From Tuberibacillus sp. Marseille-P3662 (GTDB lineage Bacteria > Bacillota > Bacilli > Bacillales > Sporolactobacillaceae): 64,000 bases of DNA. Below, piece by piece: positions 28,496-37,181 of the stretch; position 1 is the stretch's first letter, and every line of letters starts with the position of its first letter. The notes under the pieces are model-generated. The model made no database searches. It was not told where the DNA came from and saw only the letters and a program-made list of their open reading frames with translations. Both the position numbers and the translations under genes were made by a program. The DNA lies in the NCBI RefSeq assembly GCF_900178005.1, contig NZ_FXBS01000006.1, positions 558,001-622,000 on the forward strand. Reading direction: 5' to 3'.

Positions 28496-28718
28496 TGTGT
28501 AATCCTCCTATATGCTGTCTCCAATTACTTATATCATAAATTGATAGTGTCATAAAAGAGAACAAAGCAAAAAGAAAGAAAAATGTAATGTTTTGTCGTA
28601 TTTTGTTATGAGTGTACATTATTTAGAGTGATCATTATTGAATTGGGGCTGGGAGTTTGATAAACTAGATAAGTGTTTGCACTTGAATAAATGAAACTGA
28701 AAGCTGGGAGGGATAGGC

Positions 28719-28874
28719 ATGCGTGTCCAAGTAACACTTGAATGCACAGAATCAGGTGACCGTAATTATATCACGAGTAAAAATAAAAAGAACGATGAAG
28801 GACGCATTGAAATGATGAAATACAGTCCGCGTCTTAAAAAGCACACATTACACCGTGAAACGAAGTCAAAATAA
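28719..28874 (+). CDS. rpmG: 50S ribosomal protein L33, zinc-free form
   Basis: A 51-residue ribosomal protein L33: [10 protein letters not shown]... through the [14 protein letters not shown] signature. Three of the four cysteines of the zinc-binding version are replaced: the usual CTECGDRNY reads CTESGDRNY and YCPRLKK reads YSPRLKK. It therefore belongs to the zinc-independent (C-minus) class, of which Bacilli often carry several paralogues under zinc control. RBS GGGAGGGA; own terminator follows. Confidence 0.92.
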   Translation: MRVQVTLECTESGDRNYITSKNKKNDEGRIEMMKYSPRLKKHTLHRETKSK

Positions 28875-28906
28875 ACAGTGGGCAACCCCCTACTGTTTAT
28901 TTTTTT
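28871..28906 (+). terminator. Terminator after rpmG
   Basis: Stem ATAAACAGT / ACTGTTTAT followed by a T run. Confidence 0.8.
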
Positions 28907-28939
28907 ACACTAAAAGAATATATAAACTTCCTTCAGAAC

Positions 28940-29010
28940 GATGTTCGACTAAAACGCCACGTCCTGTGGCAACGCCGAACTGACTCTCATCCTGAGAGAT
29001 CAAGTGTAAC
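28940..29010 (+). ncRNA. Two-hairpin RNA with RUCCU loops (Bacillaceae-1 type)
   Basis: Seen in sequence: hairpin GCCAC-[GTCCT]-GTGGC at 28956-28970, hairpin CTCTC-[ATCCT]-GAGAG at 28984-28998, and an enclosing stem GTTCG / CGAAC (28943-28947 with 28976-28980). Two terminal loops of the form RUCCU are the hallmark of the Bacillaceae-1 RNA motif described by comparative genomics; its function is unknown. It lies in the gap between the rpmG terminator and yqgN and is followed by its own terminator-like hairpin, so it may be an independent small RNA. Confidence 0.75.
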
Positions 29011-29013
29011 TAA

Positions 29014-29055
29014 GGCTTTCACCATTTAGGCTTGGTGATAAGCCAAGTTTTCTTT
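29014..29055 (+). terminator. Terminator-like hairpin after the RUCCU RNA
   Basis: Stem GGCTT-TCACC / GGTGA-T-AAGCC followed by a T-rich stretch, 30 bp before yqgN. Confidence 0.6.
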
Positions 29056-29086
29056 ATATATCGTGGGAATAGGAAGGAGGTCAAAG

Positions 29087-29638
29087 ATGAAAACGGCCTA
29101 TCGCAATCAAGGGAAAACGGTATTAAAAAATTTGACATTGTCAGAACGTCAAGCAGCCTGTCAGCAAATTTATGAGCGTTTATATCGGCAACCGGAATGG
29201 CTACAAGCACAAACTGTGGGTATCACGATTTCCCGGGAAATGGAAATTGATACAACGCCAATCATCCGTCAACTCTGGCAAGATGGGAGGACAGTTGCTG
29301 TGCCTAAATGTTTGCCTGAAACAAAACAGTTAGTGTTTCGGGCATTAACAGATTTCGATCAACTGGAAGTGGTCTATTATGATTTGGAAGAGCCCAAGCC
29401 GTCTATCACCCCCATTATTCACTCGGACGAAATGGATCTTGTTTTAGTTCCAGGTTTGCTTTTTTCTAAGAATGGCTATCGGATCGGATATGGCGGTGGC
29501 TACTATGATCGGTTCTTGCCCGCCTATGAGGGTGCCTCCATAAGTCTTGCCTTTGATTCTCAGGTGGTTGAATCTCTACCAACAGACCACTATGACCAGC
29601 CGGTTGATAAAATTGTGACGCCGGGACATATATGGTAA
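29087..29638 (+). CDS. yqgN: 5-formyltetrahydrofolate cyclo-ligase
   Basis: Converts 5-formyl-THF to 5,10-methenyl-THF with ATP. The 183-residue protein shows the family motifs: the basic N-terminal region, LVPGLLFSKNGYRIGYGGGYYDRFL (substrate/ATP site, about 124-149) and the C-terminal PxDHYDQPVDKIVTP. Start ATG 29087 follows AGGAAGGAGGTC. Its end overlaps the next gene by a few bases. Confidence 0.92.
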   Translation: MKTAYRNQGKTVLKNLTLSERQAACQQIYERLYRQPEWLQAQTVGITISREMEIDTTPIIRQLWQDGRTVAVPKCLPETKQLVFRALTDFDQLEVVYYDLEEPKPSITPIIHSDEMDLVLVPGLLFSKNGYRIGYGGGYYDRFLPAYEGASISLAFDSQVVESLPTDHYDQPVDKIVTPGHIW

Positions 29639-30426
29639 ACAGTCTAGCTGTCGTCGCATTATTATTGGCTGCCTGGTTTAGCTTGAAAAAGCAAGTACTT
29701 ACGCGTTCTGCAGGTGTAGCAATGGTGATCATGGGCAGCGTGATCACTTTTTCCTTGGGTATTGGCGCTCTCATATTAATGTTTTTGTTCTTTTCAACAT
29801 CCAGCATGCTAACCGGTCGCAGTAACCGCGAATCCTCGCAGACACGATCTCTAATCCAAGTGTTGGCGAATGGCGGTATCCCGATGCTGGCAGCAATGGG
29901 CAACTGGATCGTTCCGCACTCAGTGTGGTTTATCATTTACATAGCCTGTATTGGAGCTGCTAATTCAGATACTTGGGCATCGGAATGGGGCAAACGTTCG
30001 TCAAAACTTCCCTATCATTGGCAATTAGGACGCCGGGTAACAGTGGGTTTGTCTGGTGCTATCAGTTTGTCAGGGACAATCGCTTCTCTGTTGGGCGCGC
30101 TATTCATCGTGTGTTGTGGCGTTTTGATACTGCCGATATTTCCTAAACCAACTTTTATTTGGATTATTTTACTCACGTTGACTGCTTGGTTGGGACAATG
30201 GGTGGATACATGGCTAGGCGGCTTTTGCCAAGGAAGGTTTCGGTGTTCTGAGTGTGGTTGTTTGACCGATCATGATACGCATTGTCATCAACCCGCTGTG
30301 CTTGTTCACGGGTATGGTTGGATGACGAACAGTATGGTAAATAGCTTAGCTTCTTTTTCATCAGGTATAGCAGGAGGAGGGATATATCTATGGTTTCTGT
30401 CGATGAACTGGGTGCCGCCATTTTAG
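29632..30426 (+). CDS. DUF92 family membrane protein
   Basis: The 264-residue protein is very hydrophobic, with six or seven predicted membrane helices and the DUF92 signature around LIQVLANGGIPMLAAM, ANSDTWASEWG and the C-terminal MTNSMVNSLASFSSG. Related plant and archaeal members act in phytyl phosphate or lipid metabolism, but no bacterial function is established here. Overlaps yqgN (7 bp) and mobA (37 bp), so translation is coupled. Confidence 0.82.
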   Translation: MVNSLAVVALLLAAWFSLKKQVLTRSAGVAMVIMGSVITFSLGIGALILMFLFFSTSSMLTGRSNRESSQTRSLIQVLANGGIPMLAAMGNWIVPHSVWFIIYIACIGAANSDTWASEWGKRSSKLPYHWQLGRRVTVGLSGAISLSGTIASLLGALFIVCCGVLILPIFPKPTFIWIILLTLTAWLGQWVDTWLGGFCQGRFRCSECGCLTDHDTHCHQPAVLVHGYGWMTNSMVNSLASFSSGIAGGGIYLWFLSMNWVPPF

Positions 30427-30998
30427 CAGGCGGGGCATCACGGCGTTTTGGTTCCCATAAATCACTTGCCCTTTTGCATGGAAAGACGATGGTAGAATCA
30501 GCTGTCGCCTCTGTCAAGCCATTGACCAACAACATGGTTATTGTCTCACATCCCGATATTCACAATAATTTAGAACAGATGACAGGTCTTCCGACAATGG
30601 TCGATGAAGAACGATTTCAAGGACACGGGCCATTAGCAGGCATCTATTCAGCTTTTCAACGTTTAAATAAGGAATGGTTAATGGTCGTTCCTTGTGATGT
30701 CCCGAATCTTAGTGAATCATTTTTACGATGGCTCTTGTCATGTGGAGAACATGAGAAGAGCATCGATGGGATCATACCGCGGAGTGAAGGACGTCTGCAG
30801 CCCTTAATAGCGGTCTATCATCGGAATTCTGTACCGGTGATTGAAAAGTTATTAAATAAAGGTCAGCGCCGGATGCAAGACCTAATTGAACAGATGAGGT
30901 TCAGGATTGTTTCCGCGGATGGTCATTTTCCACCCGAGACGTTTGTCAATGTGAATGATCGGCAAACTTTGAATGAATTCGTCAATTCGGATGGATAA
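30390..30998 (+). CDS. mobA: Molybdenum cofactor guanylyltransferase
   Basis: Nucleotidyltransferase attaching GMP to molybdopterin. The 202-residue protein has the N-terminal signature AAILAGGASRRFGSHKSL with the catalytic-loop lysine, VVPCDVPNLSESF for metal binding and a C-terminal FVNVNDRQTLNEF. ATG 30390 follows AGGAGGAGGG. moaA lies 13 kb further on; no other cofactor gene is in the window. Confidence 0.88.
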   Translation: MVSVDELGAAILAGGASRRFGSHKSLALLHGKTMVESAVASVKPLTNNMVIVSHPDIHNNLEQMTGLPTMVDEERFQGHGPLAGIYSAFQRLNKEWLMVVPCDVPNLSESFLRWLLSCGEHEKSIDGIIPRSEGRLQPLIAVYHRNSVPVIEKLLNKGQRRMQDLIEQMRFRIVSADGHFPPETFVNVNDRQTLNEFVNSDG

Positions 30999-31045
30999 CC
31001 TGCCAACTTTTGATAAATATTAATAGATAGAAGGAGGTTGGCAAG

Positions 31046-31261
31046 GTGAAACATCGTTTAATGAAGTTTGCTGTTATGTCATTGATTATTTATGTCGTTT
31101 ATCAAAATCGTCATGGTATTATTCGGTCGATGATCGGATTTCTCGGTCTTCGCCACTTACTGGAGTCCGGCAATATCCAAAAGATGTTATCAAATATCTT
31201 TACGGCATCTAATGGTGGTCATGCAAGTGAACAACATTCAAGCCAGCAGTCAGAAGGCTAA
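31046..31261 (+). CDS. Hypothetical small membrane-associated protein
   Basis: A 71-residue protein of unknown family. GTG 31046 is supported by AGAAGGAGGTTGGCAAG. Residues 5-20 form a hydrophobic segment; the C-terminal 20 residues are polar (His, Gln, Ser). It converges with the next gene, sharing 4 bp at the stops. Confidence 0.6.
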   Translation: MKHRLMKFAVMSLIIYVVYQNRHGIIRSMIGFLGLRHLLESGNIQKMLSNIFTASNGGHASEQHSSQQSEG

Positions 31262-32127
31262 ATGCTTTGCTTCAACAAATGGATCTTTCCTGACTTACTT
31301 CTAAATACGGTTAGAATGACGGATTGGTCTTTTGAATAGAAAATCAGCGGCATAGAACTGCCAATGGCTGATACAGGTGTTTGTCCTTCATTCTGAATAC
31401 CCAAAACATAATTTTTGTATATCCCTTCCCACAGTTGGCTAATCACTCTGTGGGTTGTTTTTTGGTCCAGACCTGGTAGTGAATGGGATTGGTAAACGTG
31501 CAAATAGGTCAAGGGGAAAATATGATAATTAGATAAACGTAAGCCATATTTTTTTTGAGCTTGTTCGATGATATATTGTCTTTCCTGATGCACAGCGCGT
31601 GAGAGAACATGATACCATTCTTGTTGTTCGGGAGTGACAGGAATTTGAAAAGCCGAAAGTTGACTGTAAGGGGATGCCATGACATAAAGATGGTCATACG
31701 TCATCACATCCTTACTTGTAATTTTTGCATCACTCGAAGGATGAATTTCTGCATAATGCAATGTTAAGGCTTCAAAGTGACCGCTATCATTGAATGATAA
31801 AGTCTTTTCCTGAACAAGTGTTTGAGTAGTTTGCTCCCATTTATTCGATATATCTGTCAGTTTTCCGTCTTCAAATAGCAAAGAGACATCTTGACGGAGA
31901 TAGGCAGGAACACGACTTTCTGATTGGACATTCCATATGATATTGTAATCTTCCCGTTGTTTTAGATTCTGGACATTCAGTGAACTTAATGTTTTTTTAA
32001 ATGAAAAGTGAGGGTCCTCTGGAAAATAGGTAATACTATGTCGGATCTCGTTCGATTTATTATAAGCAAACCAAGCTAGGGCAGTAACCAAAGCGGCCAA
32101 AATAATGAGATAACGTTTCCGAAACAT
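31258..32127 (-). CDS. Hypothetical membrane-anchored extracytoplasmic protein
   Basis: About 289 residues, beginning MFRKRYLIILAALVTALAWFAY, an N-terminal signal anchor, followed by a soluble domain with no motif that I recognise. No catalytic signature or repeated unit is visible. The start could also be GTG 32145. Stop overlaps that of the converging small gene by 4 bp. Located where Bacillus carries the variable yqgP/yqgQ region. Confidence 0.6.
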   Translation of the reverse strand: MFRKRYLIILAALVTALAWFAYNKSNEIRHSITYFPEDPHFSFKKTLSSLNVQNLKQREDYNIIWNVQSESRVPAYLRQDVSLLFEDGKLTDISNKWEQTTQTLVQEKTLSFNDSGHFEALTLHYAEIHPSSDAKITSKDVMTYDHLYVMASPYSQLSAFQIPVTPEQQEWYHVLSRAVHQERQYIIEQAQKKYGLRLSNYHIFPLTYLHVYQSHSLPGLDQKTTHRVISQLWEGIYKNYVLGIQNEGQTPVSAIGSSMPLIFYSKDQSVILTVFRSKSGKIHLLKQSI

Positions 32128-32269
32128 ATGTAACCAGCCCCCCACGAGTTCATGTTTGTCACATTGTATGCTGAGTGGGACAACTTATATGTCAAAATAA
32201 GTTGATTGATTTGTCCTCAAAGTATAATCCTACTTTAGTTGGTCAAACATGGAGAATACAAGAGCACTT

Positions 32270-32400
32270 CCCAACTCCGCTAGGCAAGACCCTATCATTT
32301 TGGACAGGGGAAGACAGGGACGTTGACTAAAAACCGCAACGTCTTGTTGCAGCGGCGGTGCTAGCCTATCCTGTACGTCATAACATAGTCAAAATGATTG
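32270..32400 (+). ncRNA. Structured leader or small RNA upstream of the spoVAF-like gene
   Basis: Contains two mutually exclusive stems: GACGTTG (32319-32325) / CAACGTC (32337-32343) and GCAAC (32336-32340) / GTTGC (32346-32350). A further ACAGG / CCTGT pairing is possible (32314-32318 with 32370-32374). The segment around 32334-32375 aligns well with the RUCCU RNA at 28950-28998, though the first loop reads GTCTT and the second hairpin is weak. Likely a degenerate relative of the same RNA class or a conformational leader. Confidence 0.45.
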
Positions 32401-32422
32401 TAGAGGGAGGAAGGGGGTAAGT

Positions 32423-33934
32423 ATGGCTAATAAGCAATCGAATGAAAATAAAGAGAAGAAGACGAATACGGAACATGCGAATAAAGAAGAGAACACCTCT
32501 GTCAAACCCAATTATAAAGACAATGTGGACTGGTTGAGAAGTGAATTAGGTGTTAGCAAAAGTTTTGATATGTTACACCTTGATTTATTTTATGCCGGGC
32601 GAGATATGTCCTTATTTACGATTGACGGTATGACAAAAGATAAGATTACACATTTTCTGATGGAGTTATTAGCTGGTCTGGAAGAAGAGGACTTGGCGAA
32701 TCATCCGTTGGAGCGATTAGTTAGAACTTATTTACCCTACATTGAGGTAAGTACTGAAACTTCCCTTGACAAGGTTGCCTTTTGGGTGTTGTCAGGCGCT
32801 TCGGCACTTGTTGTTGATGGTCTAGATAAAGTGATTATTATTGACGCGCGTACATATCCGGTCAGAGGTCCAAAAGAGCCTGATGTTGAACGTGTTGTCA
32901 GGGGACCAAGAGATGGCTTTGTTGAAACTATCGTCTTTAATACGGCGCTGATTAGGAGACGTGTCCGTGATCCATCACTAAGAATGGAATATATGTCAGT
33001 TGCGCGTCGTTCTAAAACGGATATTTGTGTTTGCTATATTGAGGATATTGTTAACCCGAATATCGTTGAAACGATTAAGAAAAATGTATCTCAAATTGAT
33101 ACAGACGGATTGCCCATGGGTGAGAAAACGATTGAGGAATTTATAGGTGGTCGCCACTTTAATCCTTATCCAACAGTTCGGTATACGGAGCGTCCTGACA
33201 CGGCAGCCGTTCATTTGTACGAAGGGCGTGTCATTGTCATTGTCGATGGGACTCCTGTTGCCTTAATAGCACCATCAACCTATTGGAATCAATTACAACA
33301 CGCCGAAGAATTTCGGCATAAGCCTATAACAGGTTGTTATCTCAGGATGATCCGTTATTTATGTGTTTGGGCATCTATTTTCATGCTGCCCATTTGGTAT
33401 TTATTAGCTTCACACCCTGGTTTTGCTGGGGGTGCGGCGTTTATTGAAATTGATAAACAATTGGATATGCCGTTAGTAGGGCAGATTTTATTAATTGAGT
33501 TCGGTATTGACGCCTTAAGAATGGCAACCGTTCATACTCCATCAGCAATGGGCAGTGCCCTTGGCTTGGTGTCGGCGATCGTAATTGGACAAATTGCCAT
33601 TCAAGCAGGACTCTTTGCTAAAGAGGTCATTCTATACATGTCGGTGGCTGCTATAGGAACTTTTGCCACACCTATGTATGAAGTTAGTCTAGCCAATCGC
33701 TTGGCTCGTGTTGGGCTAATCCTATTGGCTGTATTGTTTGGCCTGCCTGGATTCATTGCTGGTGTGCTCGTATTTACAATTTACTTAACGAGCTTGAAAT
33801 CTTTCTATATGCCGTATTTATGGCCGTTCATCCCGTTTGATCCTTCCGCAATGAAAGATGTTCTATTCCGTATACCTAAGCCTCTCAATAATCGGCGTCC
33901 GAAAGCCCTATATCCGAAAGATCCTGATAAGTAA
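32423..33934 (+). CDS. spoVAF: GerA/SpoVAF family spore germination protein
   Basis: The 503-residue protein has a charged N-terminus, a large soluble domain with the hallmark VRGPRDGFVETIVFNTALIRRRVRDP (about 155-180), and four to five C-terminal membrane helices (about 310-480). This is the layout of GerXA/SpoVAF proteins of the spore inner membrane, closest in style to SpoVAF. It stands alone, without spoVAA-AE or gerB/gerC partners nearby. RBS GAGGGAGGAAGGGGG. Expected to be forespore-expressed, but no clear sigma-G promoter could be assigned. Confidence 0.85.
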   Translation: MANKQSNENKEKKTNTEHANKEENTSVKPNYKDNVDWLRSELGVSKSFDMLHLDLFYAGRDMSLFTIDGMTKDKITHFLMELLAGLEEEDLANHPLERLVRTYLPYIEVSTETSLDKVAFWVLSGASALVVDGLDKVIIIDARTYPVRGPKEPDVERVVRGPRDGFVETIVFNTALIRRRVRDPSLRMEYMSVARRSKTDICVCYIEDIVNPNIVETIKKNVSQIDTDGLPMGEKTIEEFIGGRHFNPYPTVRYTERPDTAAVHLYEGRVIVIVDGTPVALIAPSTYWNQLQHAEEFRHKPITGCYLRMIRYLCVWASIFMLPIWYLLASHPGFAGGAAFIEIDKQLDMPLVGQILLIEFGIDALRMATVHTPSAMGSALGLVSAIVIGQIAIQAGLFAKEVILYMSVAAIGTFATPMYEVSLANRLARVGLILLAVLFGLPGFIAGVLVFTIYLTSLKSFYMPYLWPFIPFDPSAMKDVLFRIPKPLNNRRPKALYPKDPDK

Positions 33935-33938
33935 TGAT

Positions 33939-33984
33939 GATAAGATGTCTACTGTTTTATAAAACAGTGGACATCTTATTTTTT
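33939..33984 (+). terminator. Terminator after the spoVAF-like gene
   Basis: Stem GATAAGATGTCTACTGTTTT / AAAACAGTGGACATCTTATT (one G.T) followed by T-rich sequence. Confidence 0.9.
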
Positions 33985-34034
33985 ATTTGGGAAAATAAAG
34001 GGTATGTAAATAACGTGTAAGGGGATGAGGATAA

Positions 34035-34997
34035 ATGAGGGAGCGCTGCAATATTGGTGTTGACCTTGGCGGGACAACAGTCAAATTGGCCATTGTTGAT
34101 GAAGAGGGACATATTCAAAAGAAGTGGGAAATCCCTACGGATACAGCTGACCAAGGCAAAAGAATCGTTAAGGATATTGCACACAGCATTGAACAAACAT
34201 TAGATACTATTGGAAAAAGTAGTGAAAACATTAATGGTATCGGGATTGGTGCACCTGGCTTCATTGAAATGGCGACAGGATATATCTATGAAGCAGTTAA
34301 TATTGGCTGGAAGGAGTACCCGCTTAAGACAGCTCTGGAAGAGGCGACAGAAATGCCCGTTGTTGTTGACAATGATGCCAATATAGCGGCAATTGGTGAA
34401 ATGTGGAAAGGCGCCGGTAACCATCATGATAATGTGATATGTATGACTCTGGGGACGGGTGTTGGCGGGGGGATGATTATCGATGGTGATATCGTTCACG
34501 GCATCAAAGGTATGGCGGGTGAATTTGGTCACGCCACAGTGGTCCCCGAGGGAGGTTATCAGTGCAATTGTGGTAAAGCGGGTTGTTTAGAAACAGTCGT
34601 ATCAGCGACTGGTATTCGTCGAACAGCGCTTGATGAATTACGTCACCACCCCGAGAGCCAGTTACAACAGATTTATACAAATAACAACGACATCACGGCA
34701 AAAGATGTTTTCGATGCAGCCCGAGATCAGGATACATTCGCTATTGTGGTCGTCGAACGGGTCGCTTATTATATAGGACTCGTATTGGCCAACTTGGCAA
34801 CAACGGTCAATCCTTCAAGAATAGTTCTTGGTGGCGGTGTATCGAAAGCAGGAGATGTGTTATTAACTCCGGTTAACCATTACTTTAGACAATATTCTAT
34901 TGATCTGATTTATCGTCATACAGACATTGCTATTGCCGAATTGGGCAATGATGCGGGCATCATTGGTGCGGCGTGGCTTGCGCAGACAAAGATTTGA
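34035..34997 (+). CDS. glcK: Glucokinase (ROK family)
   Basis: ATP-dependent glucose phosphorylation. The 320-residue protein has the ROK phosphate motif GVDLGGTTVKLAIVD (about 8-22), the GxGxPG motif, catalytic Asp in VVDNDANIAAIGE, TLGTGVGGG, and the zinc motif CNCGKAGCLE (about 176-185). Start ATG 34035 follows AAGGGGATGAGG. Orthologue position of yqgR/glcK in B. subtilis, although a yqgQ gene is not seen upstream. Confidence 0.94.
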   Translation: MRERCNIGVDLGGTTVKLAIVDEEGHIQKKWEIPTDTADQGKRIVKDIAHSIEQTLDTIGKSSENINGIGIGAPGFIEMATGYIYEAVNIGWKEYPLKTALEEATEMPVVVDNDANIAAIGEMWKGAGNHHDNVICMTLGTGVGGGMIIDGDIVHGIKGMAGEFGHATVVPEGGYQCNCGKAGCLETVVSATGIRRTALDELRHHPESQLQQIYTNNNDITAKDVFDAARDQDTFAIVVVERVAYYIGLVLANLATTVNPSRIVLGGGVSKAGDVLLTPVNHYFRQYSIDLIYRHTDIAIAELGNDAGIIGAAWLAQTKI

Positions 34998-35072
34998 CAT
35001 CGGCGGCATAATCCTTTCTTCTCCGAACATAAAATGGAGAGTATAACAGGAGAAAGGGGAGGCGAAGGTGGT

Positions 35073-36263
35073 TTGAAAATAGATGTTCGTGAGGGCGACA
35101 GTTTTTGGTATTATAGTCAATTGTTTAATATTCCTCTTCAGCTCATTATAGACAGTAACCCTGATGTAAGCACTCAACAACTAATGGTAGGAACAGCCAT
35201 CAATATTCCAGGATTTATCAAACGGCCACACACGGTTGACCCCGGGGATACCCTTTGGAGTATTGCCACTCATCGACGGATCGCATTGGATGCTTTGCTT
35301 TTATTAAATCCTGATATTAACCCCCGGAAGTTGAAAGAGGGTATGACGATTGATCTACCTTATAAAGTAACAAAACCCGTTGTTAATGGTAAGCAATCAT
35401 ACGATTTTTCTACTATGGTACGTGATATCAAACGGTTGATGGCTTTATATCCATTTATCCGCCAACAGTCTGTGGGGCGTTCAGTAGAAGGAAAATCTTT
35501 ATATGAATTAAGAGTGGGCCAAGGCTCACAAGTGGTTCATGTCAATGGTTCGTTTCATGCACGGGAATGGATATCAACCCCTATAATTATGGCGTTTTTA
35601 AATGATTATTTATTGGCTTTAACGAATCGGGAGACAATACGAGGGTTAAGTATGGCTCCATTTTATGACAACAAAACTTTGTCAGCCCTTCCGATGGTGA
35701 ATCCTGATGGTGTTGACTTAGTTATTCATGGTCTGCCTCAAAATAGTGAGTACCGGGAGCACATTTTGGAAATGAACAATGGTAGTACGGATTTTTCTCA
35801 ATGGAAAGCCAATATTAGAGGTGTCGATCTTAATAATCAATATCCGGCTAATTGGGATATTGAAGCCGACCGAAAGCCTAATCATCCTGCTTCGGCCAAT
35901 TACCCAGGTCCGCAACCTTTAAGCGAACCTGAATCCCAATCCCTTGCCCAGTTAACAGATGATAGCTCTTTCGAACGAGTGATCGCTTTCCATACGCAAG
36001 GTGAAGTGATTTACTGGGGTTATTTAGAGTATGAACCCCCTGAAACGGAATCGATTGCTCAAGAATTCGCCCGTGTTAGCAATTATGAGCCCGATCAGAA
36101 CGTAGACAGTCATGCCGGTTACAAAGATTGGTTCGAGATGAAATGGCAGCGTCCCGGATTTACGATTGAACTGGGAAGCGGAACAAGCCCTTTATCTCTG
36201 AATCAGTACGAAGAAATTTATCAAGAAAGTTTAGGTGTATTTTTAGCTAATTTATACTTATAA
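35073..36263 (+). CDS. yqgT: LysM-M14 gamma-D-glutamyl-(L)-diamino acid endopeptidase (YqgT-like)
   Basis: Peptidoglycan hydrolase that cleaves D-Glu-diaminopimelate bonds. The product (396 residues from TTG 35073) has two N-terminal LysM modules (about 3-47 and 52-97), then an M14 carboxypeptidase-like domain with zinc ligands His and Glu in FHAREW, His in IAFHTQGE and the catalytic Glu in FTIELGSG. No signal peptide is evident, as in the sporulation endopeptidase I of Lysinibacillus sphaericus. The frame is open to an ATG at 35034. Confidence 0.88.
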   Translation: MKIDVREGDSFWYYSQLFNIPLQLIIDSNPDVSTQQLMVGTAINIPGFIKRPHTVDPGDTLWSIATHRRIALDALLLLNPDINPRKLKEGMTIDLPYKVTKPVVNGKQSYDFSTMVRDIKRLMALYPFIRQQSVGRSVEGKSLYELRVGQGSQVVHVNGSFHAREWISTPIIMAFLNDYLLALTNRETIRGLSMAPFYDNKTLSALPMVNPDGVDLVIHGLPQNSEYREHILEMNNGSTDFSQWKANIRGVDLNNQYPANWDIEADRKPNHPASANYPGPQPLSEPESQSLAQLTDDSSFERVIAFHTQGEVIYWGYLEYEPPETESIAQEFARVSNYEPDQNVDSHAGYKDWFEMKWQRPGFTIELGSGTSPLSLNQYEEIYQESLGVFLANLYL

Positions 36264-36266
36264 AGC

Positions 36267-36300
36267 TAGCCGGTCACCCAAGGGTGACCGGCTATTTTGT
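36267..36300 (+). terminator. Terminator after yqgT
   Basis: Perfect stem TAGCCGGTCACCC / GGGTGACCGGCTA followed by TTTTGTT. Confidence 0.88.
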
Positions 36301-36398
36301 TACGGAAAATTGACAAATAAGTTCATATTGATGTAATCGCTTTCAAAACGGAAGAAATTTTGGTAGAATGAAGTAAATGAACTCGGCAAAGGGGTACG

Positions 36399-36773
36399 AT
36401 GACAATGGATTATTGCTTTATGAGAACCGATACAGGCTACGATGTCATCATGTTAGCCGTTCAGAGTGAGCAAGGTCATTATGATGTTTACCGTTTAAAT
36501 GATCAATTACACAGTGATACATGCCTTTTTAAAGAAGACAATCCGGAAAAATTAAGGGAAAGAGTTCGTTCTTGGTGTCAAGAACATTTGCCTGACGACA
36601 TGACAATGACGTCACTTTCAATTAAAGATAATGAAACATCAATTTTTAAGAAAATCAAAGCTTTTTTATTAGAAAAGGAAATTCCGTATGAAATGAAGCG
36701 TAGTTCTGTTTATATTAGTCAAAAATATTATGATCGATATCGAGATGATTTGCTCAAACTGACCGTTCCATAA
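36399..36773 (+). CDS. Hypothetical protein
   Basis: A 124-residue soluble, acidic protein without recognisable motif. The start, ATG 36399 (or ATG 36405), follows AAAGGGG. No membrane segment or signal. Flanked by strong terminators on both sides, so it is monocistronic. Confidence 0.62.
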   Translation: MTMDYCFMRTDTGYDVIMLAVQSEQGHYDVYRLNDQLHSDTCLFKEDNPEKLRERVRSWCQEHLPDDMTMTSLSIKDNETSIFKKIKAFLLEKEIPYEMKRSSVYISQKYYDRYRDDLLKLTVP

Positions 36774-36777
36774 TCAT

Positions 36778-36812
36778 AAAAAAACGGGAGCCTTAGAGGC
36801 TCCCGTTTTTTT
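36778..36812. terminator. Bidirectional terminator
   Basis: Stem AAAACGGGAGCC / GGCTCCCGTTTT between converging genes. Confidence 0.88.
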
Positions 36813-36816
36813 TACT

Positions 36817-37002
36817 TTATTCACCTAATGGAATGCCGCCACCCTGGAGAACATCCCAAACGGTCATGACACCAAACCAACCGCACACAAGCAGTGTGAC
36901 AAAGGCATATCCGCCACCAAAGAGATTTCGTTCTTTAATGGCACGAAGCATTCCCCAAAGGCATATCAAAGCAATAATGATAAAAAGAAAGCCTGTGAAC
37001 AT
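36817..37002 (-). CDS. yqgW: YqgW-like small membrane protein (DUF2759)
   Basis: A 61-residue protein with two predicted transmembrane helices (about 2-20 and 31-51) joined by a short RAIKERNLFGGG loop, matching the DUF2759 (YqgW) family found just upstream of yqgX in Bacillus. RBS GTAAGGAGGAC. Function unknown. Confidence 0.75.
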   Translation of the reverse strand: MFTGFLFIIIALICLWGMLRAIKERNLFGGGYAFVTLLVCGWFGVMTVWDVLQGGGIPLGE

Positions 37003-37181
37003 TGTTTTTGTCCTCCTTACGATACAAAGCTACAGTTAACGTATATATATGTACATGTCATATTTTAACCTTTTAATGTGGCTTTGTCGATACCTATTAT
37101 ATACCATACCCACATTATGATTTTCATATGTGTGAAAGTTTCGTTAAAATAATGATAACACACGAATCCGGAGGGATATAT

